Source: Chloroflexota bacterium (GTDB lineage Bacteria; Chloroflexota; Dehalococcoidia; Lucifugimonadales; UBA3495). Taken from it: 7,742 nucleotides of DNA. The notes below the pieces were generated by a model. It saw nothing but the letters and a program-made list of their open reading frames with translations, searched no databases and had not been told where the DNA came from. The first letter of the stretch is position 1. Every line of letters starts with the position of its first letter. Both the position numbers and the translations under genes were made by a program. The DNA is taken from contig JADFPM010000124.1 in NCBI GenBank assembly GCA_022562335.1, positions 1 through 7,742 of the forward strand. Reading direction: 5' to 3'. This document shows, piece after piece, positions 1 to 6,240 of the stretch.

Positions 1-1617
1 GCGGGCCTTCGCCTTGACGATCCAGTATTGGTCGCGGCCCTCCACCTGGGGAATCACCGCGAAGTTGTAAACCGGCGGAGGAGAGGAAATGCTCCACTCC
101 AGTCCGGGGGCGTCCCACGGGTCGTGGCCCGCGTCGGGCTCCTTCCGGGAGGTCCTGATCCAGTTGATGATAAAGACCACCATCGCGGCGAACAGGATGA
201 TGTAGCCGAAGGATGAAAGCGAGTTCAGCAACTGAAATCCCGAGTCGGCCGAGTAGGTGAAAACCCGGCGAGGCATGCCGTTCATTCCCACGAAGTGCAT
301 GGGGAAGAAGGTGACGTTCATACCGATGAACAGCAACCAGAAATGCAGTTTGCCCAAGCCCTCGCCCAACAGCCTTCCAGTGAACTTGGGCGCCCAATAG
401 TAGATCCCGGCAAAGATGCCGAACATGGAACCGCCAAACAAAACGTAGTGGATGTGGGCCACTATGTAGTAGGTGTCTTGCTGCTGGTTGTCGGCAGGCG
501 CGACGGCGTGGGAAACGCCGCTGAGGCCACCGATTATGAACAGGGCAACGAAGCCGATGGCGAAAAGCATGGGCGTTTTAAGCTCGATAGCCCCGCCCCA
601 CATGGTTCCGATCCAGTTGAATATCTTAACTCCCGTGGGTACCGCGATGAGCATGGTGGTGATGGTGAATACCGAGTTGGCCATGGGCCCCAATCCCACG
701 GTGAACATGTGGTGGCTCCAAACCGCCCAACTCATGATGCCTATCACGATCCCCGAAAACACGATGAACGGATAGCCGTACAACGGCTTCTTGGAGAAGG
801 CGGGCAGTACTTCTGACACCACTCCCATGGGAGGCAGAATCAGAATATAGACTTCGGGGTGGCCGAAGACCCAGAACAGGTGTTGCCACAGGAGGGGGTC
901 GCCGCCCCCAACGGGCATGAAGAAGTGGGTCCCAAAATTCCGGTCCATGGTGAGCTCGATCAGGCCCACGGTGATGACCGGGAAGGCCAGCACCAACAGG
1001 ATGGATGTGATCAGGGTCATCCAGATGAATACCGGCATGCGCATGAGGCTGAGGCCCGGCGCCCGCATGTTGATGATCGTCACGATGAAGTTCAAGGCCG
1101 CGGCCACCGAGGAGGTACCCAATAGCAACAGCCCCAGGGCCCAAAAATCCAGACCCATGTTGGCGCTGTAGGGCTTTTCCGTAAGACTGGCGTAGGAGAA
1201 CCAGCCGGCGTCGGGCGCCTGGTTCTGTAGGAACCCGGCATGTAGCAGCAGGGTGCCGAACAGGAACAGCCAAAAGCTTAGGGCATTGAGGCGGGGAAAG
1301 GCCACGTCCCTGGCCCCGATGGCCAGGGGAACGATCAGGTTGAAGAAGGCGGCGCTCAGGGGCATGATGACGTTGAACACCATGGCCGTGGCATGCATGG
1401 TGAACATCTGATTGAACACGCCGGGGCTGATCAGGTCGCTTTCCGCCGTCGCCAATTGGGCGCGCATCACACCGGCCTCGGCTCCCGCGACCAAAAACAT
1501 GAAGAAAGCAGAGCAGCCGTAAAGGATGCCGATGCGTTTATGGTCAACGGTGGTGATCCAACTCCACACACCACTGTAGCTGGAAGGTCTGGCCAGTACT
1601 CCTGTTATTGTCGCCAT
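1..1617 (-). CDS. ctaD: Cytochrome c oxidase subunit I, C-terminus cut by window edge
   Basis: Catalytic subunit of an aa3-type heme-copper oxidase in the cytoplasmic membrane; it reduces O2 to water and pumps protons. The frame runs 539 codons from ATG 1617 to the window edge without a stop. An in-frame TAG directly precedes the ATG, so no longer start is possible, and AGAGG (1628-1624) sits 6 bases upstream. The reading begins with the typical WITTVDHKRIGILYG. Ligands are visible: H75 (TMHATAM, low-spin heme a), H253, H302 and H303 (CuB), H388 (heme a3) and H390 (heme a). Y257 in GHPEVY would form the His-Tyr cross-link with H253. D104 (ARDVAFPRLN), N93 and E255 mark the D pathway and K331 the K pathway, which is the A1-type pattern. 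The last residues (SSPPPVYNF, then a hydrophilic tail) resemble the usual C-terminus, so few residues should be missing. It lies 83 bases after coxB. Subunits III and IV may lie beyond the left edge (inference). Confidence 0.97.
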   Translation of the reverse strand, partial: MATITGVLARPSSYSGVWSWITTVDHKRIGILYGCSAFFMFLVAGAEAGVMRAQLATAESDLISPGVFNQMFTMHATAMVFNVIMPLSAAFFNLIVPLAIGARDVAFPRLNALSFWLFLFGTLLLHAGFLQNQAPDAGWFSYASLTEKPYSANMGLDFWALGLLLLGTSSVAAALNFIVTIINMRAPGLSLMRMPVFIWMTLITSILLVLAFPVITVGLIELTMDRNFGTHFFMPVGGGDPLLWQHLFWVFGHPEVYILILPPMGVVSEVLPAFSKKPLYGYPFIVFSGIVIGIMSWAVWSHHMFTVGLGPMANSVFTITTMLIAVPTGVKIFNWIGTMWGGAIELKTPMLFAIGFVALFIIGGLSGVSHAVAPADNQQQDTYYIVAHIHYVLFGGSMFGIFAGIYYWAPKFTGRLLGEGLGKLHFWLLFIGMNVTFFPMHFVGMNGMPRRVFTYSADSGFQLLNSLSSFGYIILFAAMVVFIINWIRTSRKEPDAGHDPWDAPGLEWSISSPPPVYNFAVIPQVEGRDQYWIVKAKAR

Positions 1618-1661
1618 CTACTGCCTCTGCCGCCCCAGATGCGGGGCCGGCGTTCCCGGGC

Positions 1662-1687
1662 CCAGGCTCGTAAAATGCAAAGCCTGG
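1662..1687 (-). other. Intercistronic hairpin between coxB and ctaD
   Basis: A perfect 7-bp inverted repeat, CCAGGCT and AGCCTGG, with a 12-base loop begins 13 bases after the coxB stop. No T-run follows on the minus strand; the next bases are GC-rich, so it does not look like a normal intrinsic terminator. It could protect the 3' end of coxB mRNA, mark a processing site, or attenuate transcription into ctaD. The inverted repeat is seen; the role is inference. Confidence 0.45.
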
Positions 1688-1700
1688 CGCCATTAATAGT

Positions 1701-2879
1701 CTACTTTAAGCTTATTAGATACTCAATGACCGCGGATATATCATCGTCGCTAAGGGTATTTTTCCCACCTTGGTAAAAAGGCGCTTTTTTGGACATCCAG
1801 TTGCCCGGTTTGAAGTCATTAGGGTTTTTCAGCCAGGCCCGCAGATTCTCTTCGTTCAGGTCCAAAATACCAGCTGCGAATTTCCGGCGGGTTGCCAAGT
1901 CGGTGAGGTTGGGCCCCGGGGCGATGTTGCCCCCGGCCAGGAAGCCGGCCACCCTGCCGTCCACCAACGCGGCGGCATCGGCTCCGGTGGAGGTGTGGCA
2001 TGACGCGCAATTGGCATTGAAAACGTTCTGTCCCTGTTGTGCTTTGGGCGACAGAATCTGCGGTTGCCCGTAGGACTCAACCCAGGCATCGTAATCGTCC
2101 TGCTCCATGACGGTGACTTCGAACTTCATCAGGGCATGGGAAAGGCCGCAGAACTCGGCGCATTGCCCCAGGAAGGTGGCGGGAAGGGTCTCTATCTTGT
2201 TCGAGTCTGCCTGGAACCACAGGCGGTTGGTGTGGGTGGGAATCATGTCCACCTTGCCCGCCAGCCTGGGGATCCAGAAGCTGTGGATAACGTCGTCGCT
2301 TTCGAGCAATACCCTCACCGGTGTGTCCACCGGCACGCGGAGCTCGTTGGCGGTGGTGATGGCTTTGCCGCCTCCGGCGTCGGCGTAATCGAATTCAAAC
2401 CACCACTGGTGGCCGGTGGCGGTCACTTCCAAAACGTAGTCCGCCGAGGCGGGAGGCTGGTCGATCTGCCAAAGAACGACGACGGACCATACGCCCAGGA
2501 TCATGATCAGGATGGTGGGGATGACGGTCCAGGCGATCTCCAGCTTCATGTTTCCGTGGGTTTGGACCGGCCTGCCTTGCCCGGGACGGGCCCGGAACCT
2601 TATGGCCGCATAGATCAGAACACCTTCCACCAAGACGAAGGTGATCGCCATGATCCAAATCAAGACGTTGAACAGCATAAGCTGTGCTTCAGCTACGGGG
2701 CCGGCGGGGTTAAAGGTGGAGCGGTCGCCTTGAGAACAGGCTGCGGTGAAAACAAGCAGAACCGCCGAGATGGCCAGGTATTTAATAAACCGGCTTCTGC
2801 GAGGATTGGACATCTCCCCGTCTTCCCTAGAAGCTAATTCAGTTGGCCGCCTCGCGGATCCCCGGGGGCTGAACCCCAT
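1701..2879 (-). CDS. coxB: Cytochrome c oxidase subunit II with fused cytochrome c (caa3 type)
   Basis: Electron-entry subunit of the oxidase, on the outer face of the membrane. From ATG 2879 it has 392 residues. A lipoprotein-like signal (residues 27-48, ending TAAC at C48) comes first, then two membrane helices (about 67-93 and 113-137), then the CuA cupredoxin domain. CuA ligands are H199 (DVIHSFWIP), C240 and C244 (GQCAEFCGLSH), H248 and M251; E242 supplies its backbone carbonyl. W159-W160 of GHQWWFEF belong to the aromatic electron-entry region. A cytochrome c domain follows, with heme motif CASCH at 291-295 and M362 (NWMSKK) as likely axial ligand; the C-terminus looks complete. Start choice is uncertain. 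ATG 2879 has a good AAGGGAG, but an internal ATG at 2813 gives a more compact lipoprotein signal. Upstream promoter and palindrome suggest transcription separate from ctaAB. Confidence 0.96.
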   Translation of the reverse strand: MGFSPRGSARRPTELASREDGEMSNPRRSRFIKYLAISAVLLVFTAACSQGDRSTFNPAGPVAEAQLMLFNVLIWIMAITFVLVEGVLIYAAIRFRARPGQGRPVQTHGNMKLEIAWTVIPTILIMILGVWSVVVLWQIDQPPASADYVLEVTATGHQWWFEFDYADAGGGKAITTANELRVPVDTPVRVLLESDDVIHSFWIPRLAGKVDMIPTHTNRLWFQADSNKIETLPATFLGQCAEFCGLSHALMKFEVTVMEQDDYDAWVESYGQPQILSPKAQQGQNVFNANCASCHTSTGADAAALVDGRVAGFLAGGNIAPGPNLTDLATRRKFAAGILDLNEENLRAWLKNPNDFKPGNWMSKKAPFYQGGKNTLSDDDISAVIEYLISLK

Positions 2880-2886
2880 TTAAAGA

Positions 2887-2893
2887 CTCCCTT
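2887..2893 (-). promoter_or_regulatory. Ribosome binding site supporting the 2879 coxB start
   Basis: AAGGGAG lies 7 bases before ATG 2879, with an AT-rich spacer. The competing ATG at 2813 has GGGAAG 8 bases upstream and GGGGAG directly against the start codon, which is too close to work well. This favours initiation at 2879, although the extra 22 residues make an unusually long hydrophilic lead into the signal sequence. Confidence 0.5.
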
Positions 2894-2926
2894 GTCGCCG
2901 CGTTGGTCGTCGTGTTGCAGGCTGGT

Positions 2927-2944
2927 TAGTGCAATATTTCACTA
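2927..2944. promoter_or_regulatory. 18-bp palindromic operator candidate in the coxB leader
   Basis: The sequence TAGTGcAATATTtCACTA is self-complementary at 16 of 18 positions, with only one symmetric pair mismatched. It lies about +6 to +23 from the start point predicted by the promoter at 2956-2983, a classic place for a repressor site. It is more AT-rich than its surroundings. No regulator gene is in the window and I do not assign a family. The palindrome is seen; the operator role is inference. Confidence 0.55.
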
Positions 2945-2955
2945 TCCGGTGGGAC

Positions 2956-2983
2956 ATTATCACAGGCCCATCTTAACTGTCAA
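2956..2983 (-). promoter_or_regulatory. Sigma70-type promoter for coxB-ctaD
   Basis: On the minus strand a perfect -35 TTGACA (2983-2978) is followed after 16 bases by GATAAT (2961-2956), a five-of-six match to the -10 box. TG one base upstream gives an extended -10. The start point would be near 2950, leaving a leader of about 70 bases to ATG 2879. This should let coxB-ctaD be transcribed independently of ctaA-ctaB. A tandem CAGGATCAGGAT (2999-2988) lies just upstream of the -35 box. Confidence 0.7.
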
Positions 2984-3042
2984 TGTAATCCTGATCCTGT
3001 AAACCTGCCCCATCGATGTTATTTAATCATGAATATCGGCAG

Positions 3043-3969
3043 CTAGGCGATCTCAAAAACGATGAGGGTGTCGGCGATCATCGCCACGAACAAAAGGGCG
3101 AGATAAAGTAGGGAATATAGGTACAACTTCCGCGCCCGGGGCCTAGAGTCGTTTTGCTTTAGCTGCCAGGCGAACAGAATGAATACCGCGCCCAATACCG
3201 CCGCGCTACCCAGGTATATCCACCCCACCGAAGAGATCAGCGCGAACACCAGGGTCAGGGCTACCAGCACCACCGAGTAGAGAAAGATATTCGCCACCGT
3301 GGTTGGCCGTCCGGCAACCACCGGCAGCATGGGGATACGCGCCCGGGCATAGTCTTTCTCGATCAACAGGGCCAACGCCCAGAAGTGGGGAGGAGTCCAA
3401 AAGAATACGATGGTGAACAGGTACACGGCGGGCAGGTCCAAGCCGCCGGTGACCGCTGCCCACCCCACCATGGGAGGTATGGCGCCCGCCGCGCCGCCTA
3501 TCACTATGTTATGCGGCGTGTTGCGTTTCAACCAACTGGTGTAGACCAGCACGTAGAACAACGTCGCGGCCAGGGTCAACGACGCCGCCAGCAGGTTGAC
3601 CCAGACGGCCAACACGCCAAATGCCACGACGTTCAATATCACGCCGAAGGCCAAAGCGCTGCGGGGAGATATCCGTTGGCCGGGGACCGGCCTTTCCCGG
3701 GTCCGGGGCATCAACAAGTCGATGTCCTGCTCCAGATAGTGGTTCAGGGCGTTGGCCCCACCAGCGCCCAAGGAGCCTCCCACGCAAACCAAAATCACCA
3801 ACACCAAGGGCGGCGGTCCGCCTGCCGCCAGAAACATGGCTCCCACCGCGGTGACCACCAACAGGATGATGATGGGCGGTTTGGTCATGCTCAGGTAGTC
3901 GCTGGCCACGCTCATGATCGAGCCGCCCTTCGCCGCCGGGGTTTGTGCCACGCCCTGCTGATCAATCAT
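3043..3969 (-). CDS. ctaB: Protoheme IX farnesyltransferase (heme O synthase)
   Basis: UbiA-family membrane prenyltransferase that attaches a farnesyl group from farnesyl diphosphate to heme B, giving heme O, the first step of heme A synthesis. The 308 residues match the usual family size. The first Mg-diphosphate motif is at 76-90: N76, E80, D82, D84, M87 and RT at 89-90. The second conserved region is YTSWLKRNT (143-151) followed by NIVIGGAAGAIPPMVGW (154-170). Further family signatures are TPPHFWALAL (192-201) and DYARARIPMLPVV (206-218). The hydrophobic stretches fit about nine helices. E80 stands where many members have Asp, a conservative change. ATG 3969 is supported by AGGAAG (3982-3977), 7 bases upstream, and overlaps the end of ctaA by 8 bases (ATGATTGA), which suggests translational coupling. 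An internal ATG at 3915 is possible but has a poorer ribosome site. Confidence 0.96.
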   Translation of the reverse strand: MIDQQGVAQTPAAKGGSIMSVASDYLSMTKPPIIILLVVTAVGAMFLAAGGPPPLVLVILVCVGGSLGAGGANALNHYLEQDIDLLMPRTRERPVPGQRISPRSALAFGVILNVVAFGVLAVWVNLLAASLTLAATLFYVLVYTSWLKRNTPHNIVIGGAAGAIPPMVGWAAVTGGLDLPAVYLFTIVFFWTPPHFWALALLIEKDYARARIPMLPVVAGRPTTVANIFLYSVVLVALTLVFALISSVGWIYLGSAAVLGAVFILFAWQLKQNDSRPRARKLYLYSLLYLALLFVAMIADTLIVFEIA

Positions 3970-4924
3970 TGGCGAGCTTCCTGGACAGCTCCGGGTGCTG
4001 GGAACGGGAAGTGGTGTGGGTCAGCGCCGCTAAACCTGCCACGAAGCCCCAGAGGGCGGTGGCCAAAGAGAGGTGAAGCGCCCTCAGCCCCACCGCGAAG
4101 TCCAGCCAAACGGTGGCCGCGCCGGCGGTTACTTGAAGAGCGAATATGATAGATGCGGCCATTGCAAGGAATCTTACTCCCCTTGGCCGGTCCTTGCCAC
4201 GAAATCCCAAATGCAAGGAGTAAAGCACGAACAGTCCCAGCACCAGGGTCGCCAAGCGGTGGCCCATGTGGATCGCCTGCAGGGTGGACTGGGGAAATAG
4301 ACCCCCTTGGCAGAGCGGCCAGGAGGTGCAGGCGGCGGTGGCGCCGGCCGCGGTGACGTAGGACCCGGTGAGGATCAATCCGTAGACCGCCGCGGCCGCT
4401 GCCAGCATCAACACTGGGAATTTGCCGGACCTGCCGTTCCCGCTGTTTTCAACCGTGGTTCTAATCCGTGACAATGGCCCCCGGTGGGCAACCACCAGCA
4501 ACACGATGAGGGTGGCCAACAACGCCTGAGCCAGGGCCAAATGGGCAGCAACGATCCCGCCGGGGAGTTCGGTCAGCACCGTGACGCCGCCCAACAACGC
4601 TTGGCCGATGAGCAGCACCACGGCCACGGTGGCGGGAACCACGATCCAGCGGTCTTGCCGCTGGGTGATCCAAGCCCCGATGCAGGTTGCCAAAATCAAC
4701 GGGCCCACCACGGCGGAGGCGACCAGCCGGTGGCTGTATTCGATCACCGCCTGAAATTCCAAGGGCGGTATCAGCCTTCCGTGACACAGGGGCCAGTCGG
4801 GACAACCAAGGCCAGAGCCGGTCACCCTCACTATGCCGCCCAACACCACCAATGCCCCCACGCTCAAAACTGAAAGCCAGCACAGCGTCTTGAACCAGGG
4901 CCTGGCCGGTGTCGTCAATGCCAT
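3962..4924 (-). CDS. ctaA: Heme A synthase
   Basis: COX15/CtaA-family integral membrane enzyme that oxidises the C8 methyl of heme O to a formyl group, giving heme A for subunit I. From ATG 4924 it has 320 residues in two homologous four-helix halves. The first half has VRVTGSGLGCPDWPLC with a cysteine pair (C41, C47), then EYSHR with the E-x-x-H heme motif (E62, H65), and H128 (AAHLALAQ). The second half has its own cysteine pair (C199, C205 in CTSWPLC), H222 (HMGHRL) and H284 (ALHLSLA). All four conserved histidines and both cysteine pairs are present. The start is uncertain: the frame extends to GTG 4978, adding 18 polar, proline-containing residues, but neither start has a clear ribosome site. 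ATG 4924 places the first helix near the N-terminus, as is usual. It is translationally coupled to ctaB by an 8-base overlap. Confidence 0.95.
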   Translation of the reverse strand: MALTTPARPWFKTLCWLSVLSVGALVVLGGIVRVTGSGLGCPDWPLCHGRLIPPLEFQAVIEYSHRLVASAVVGPLILATCIGAWITQRQDRWIVVPATVAVVLLIGQALLGGVTVLTELPGGIVAAHLALAQALLATLIVLLVVAHRGPLSRIRTTVENSGNGRSGKFPVLMLAAAAAVYGLILTGSYVTAAGATAACTSWPLCQGGLFPQSTLQAIHMGHRLATLVLGLFVLYSLHLGFRGKDRPRGVRFLAMAASIIFALQVTAGAATVWLDFAVGLRALHLSLATALWGFVAGLAALTHTTSRSQHPELSRKLAND

Positions 4925-5140
4925 GAGAATCCGGTTGGGGATTCGGGGGCCGGAGGTTTGAATAGGGACGTGGGGCACAGGTGCCGGACGGGCATAAAGC
5001 GGATTGCTGAGGAAAGCCTCATCGACTTCTTTAACGGTCTAAGGTGATAGTCTATTGATTTACCGGTGGTGAGCAGATTTAGCCGGCGTTGGGGACCCTT
5101 GATTACGGGCGGGCCTGCCGCCGGTGATCGACCGTGCAGG

Positions 5141-5169
5141 AACGTAACATAGGGGCATTTTGATGTCAA
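5141..5169 (-). promoter_or_regulatory. Candidate promoter for ctaA-ctaB
   Basis: On the minus strand TTGACA (5169-5164) is followed after 17 bases by TACGTT (5146-5141), with TG one base upstream of it. The -35 box is perfect. The -10 box matches only three positions, but these are the most conserved ones, and the TG extension would help. Transcription would start near 5134. It is similar in design to the coxB promoter but weaker. Confidence 0.5.
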
Positions 5170-5232
5170 CGAGTTGGCGCTCACCGGGTGTTACCGAAGG
5201 CATTGTCGCTGATCCAAGTTAAGCGGGCAGCA

Positions 5233-5241
5233 TGATACAAT
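5233..5241 (+). promoter_or_regulatory. Extended -10 promoter for the ABC operon
   Basis: TGATACAAT is an extended -10 element: TG, one base, then TACAAT, five of six matches to TATAAT. No good -35 box lies 16-18 bases upstream, as is common for extended -10 promoters. The start point would be near 5248, about 60 bases before the ATPase start codon. It lies roughly 64 bases from the divergent ctaA -35 box. Confidence 0.5.
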
Positions 5242-5260
5242 CTTGCGGGTGCCCTATTAG

Positions 5261-5308
5261 GCGTGGTTTTCGTGGTTTTAGCGTGGCTTTAGCAGGTTTA
5301 CAGGTTTA
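5261..5308 (+). repeat. Five degenerate tandem repeats in the ABC operon leader
   Basis: Five consecutive units end exactly at the ATPase start codon: GCGTGGTTTT, CGTGGTTTTA, GCGTGGCTTTA, GCAGGTTTA and CAGGTTTA. They share a G(T/A)GG(T/C)TTTA core with a period of 8-11 bases. The last two units supply the AGG of the likely ribosome binding site. They may be slippage-derived or a multi-copy RNA or protein binding site. The repetition is seen; any function is inference. Confidence 0.6.
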
Positions 5309-6238
5309 ATGGAAGACGCGGTCCTAGTCGAATCTCTAGTAAAACGTTTTGGTTCGGTCAATGCTGTCGACGGTATTTCGTTTAACGTCCGGCGGGGCGA
5401 GATATTCGGCATCCTGGGCCCCAACGGGGCCGGCAAGACCACCACTCTGGAGATAATCGAGGGGCTCCAGTCCCCGACCGAGGGCAGCGTGTCAGTGCTG
5501 GGAATGGATATCCGGCGGCAGGGCGCCCAGATAAAGGCCAGGATCGGGGTCCAACTTCAATCTGCCGCCTACTTCGATTACCTGTCCCTCAACGAGATCC
5601 TCGCCCTACTGGGCACCTTCTACCCCAAATCGGTGCGTCCCGCCGAGCTTTTGGAACAGGTTGACCTGGCGGACCAGGCGAAGATGCGCCTCAATCAACT
5701 TTCCGGCGGCCAAAAACAGCGGTTCACCATTGCCGCCAGCCTGGTCAACTCTCCCGAATTGGTGATACTGGACGAGCCCACCACCGGGCTGGACCCTCTA
5801 GCCCGGCGAAACATCTGGGGGTTGATCCGGCAGATCCATCAGCAGGGCGTGACCATCGTCTTGACCACCCACTACATGGAAGAGGCCCAAAACCTATGTG
5901 AAAGATTGGCGATCATGGACCAGGGCCGTTTGGTGGCGGTAGACACCCCGGCCAATCTCATCTCCCGGCTGGGCGCCACCTATAGCGTGAAAGTCGTTTT
6001 GGCCAACCCTTTGACCGACGCCCAGATAGCCGCTTTTGACGATGGGGTGGAGGTGGTTCAGGGCCAGTTTCAAGATAAAAACACCTATCTGCTGCGCCTG
6101 AAAGACAGTTCCAAGTCGCTGGGGCCGGTGTTGGAACAGATCGGTAAGAATGGGTCCGGTCTGGAGCATATGGAAATCACTCCCGTGACGCTGGAAGACG
6201 TGTTCCTTGAGCTCACCGGCAAGGGACTATTGGACTAG
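5309..6238 (+). CDS. ABC transporter ATP-binding protein (ABC-2/DrrA-like)
   Basis: Cytoplasmic ATPase that powers an ABC-2 type exporter together with the next gene. The 309 residues show the full nucleotide-binding domain: Walker A GPNGAGKT (37-44), Q-loop Q84, signature LSGGQKQR (131-138), Walker B LVILDE (151-156) followed by the D-loop GLD (160-162), and H-loop H188 in TTHYMEEA. Residues from about 200 to 309 form a C-terminal extension ending in ITPVTLEDVFLELTGKG, typical of DrrA/CcmA-like ATPases. ATG 5309 follows ACAGG with a 4-base spacer, a moderate ribosome site built from the tandem repeats. Only two bases separate its stop from the permease start, so the two should be co-translated. 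The substrate cannot be deduced; family members export drugs, lipids, polysaccharides or act in resistance or cofactor assembly. Its position beside heme A genes is suggestive at most. Confidence 0.95.
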   Translation: MEDAVLVESLVKRFGSVNAVDGISFNVRRGEIFGILGPNGAGKTTTLEIIEGLQSPTEGSVSVLGMDIRRQGAQIKARIGVQLQSAAYFDYLSLNEILALLGTFYPKSVRPAELLEQVDLADQAKMRLNQLSGGQKQRFTIAASLVNSPELVILDEPTTGLDPLARRNIWGLIRQIHQQGVTIVLTTHYMEEAQNLCERLAIMDQGRLVAVDTPANLISRLGATYSVKVVLANPLTDAQIAAFDDGVEVVQGQFQDKNTYLLRLKDSSKSLGPVLEQIGKNGSGLEHMEITPVTLEDVFLELTGKGLLD

Positions 6239-6240
6239 CC

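Larger units (their letters stand above)
4925..5308. other. Divergent intergenic region between ctaA and the ABC operon
   Basis: These 384 bases hold no convincing gene. They contain a candidate promoter toward ctaA (5141-5169), an extended -10 promoter toward the ABC genes (5233-5241) and tandem T-rich repeats against the ABC start (5261-5308). Two small hairpins (tgagg/cctca at 5008-5021 and ggcgg/ccgcc at 5108-5122) have 5-bp stems and no T-run. A minus-strand frame at 5184-4915 has no recognisable protein features. The ctaA leader would be about 155-210 bases, long enough for post-transcriptional control, but I recognise no known riboswitch. Confidence 0.6.

Noticed and set aside
626..1273. 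215-codon minus-strand frame inside ctaD
   Set aside because: It is out of frame with ctaD, rich in His/Gly/Arg/Pro and has no domain; it is a shadow of the high-GC oxidase gene.
2037..2837. 266-codon plus-strand frame opposite coxB
   Set aside because: coxB is unmistakable on the other strand. The antisense frame is open because of GC codon bias and has no recognisable features.
2978..3042. Terminator after ctaB
   Set aside because: I could find only a 5-bp CTGCC/GGCAG pairing with a long loop and no T-run, so read-through from ctaB into coxB remains possible.
3385..4149. 254-codon plus-strand frame opposite ctaB and the end of ctaA
   Set aside because: The composition is Gln/His/Arg-rich and low complexity, with no hydrophobic or catalytic pattern; it is an antisense shadow.
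5008..5122. Two 5-bp hairpins in the ctaA leader as riboswitch or terminator
   Set aside because: The stems are short, no T-run follows, and no known riboswitch core is recognisable.
4915..5184. 89-codon minus-strand frame upstream of ctaA as a protein gene
   Set aside because: No domain, no ribosome site at its first start, and it would overlap the putative ctaA promoter region; only its last 35 codons are considered as a possible leader.
5253..5261. Short palindrome CCTATTAGG near the ABC start point
   Set aside because: Nine bases with a one-base centre is too short to separate from chance, and the flanks do not extend the symmetry.
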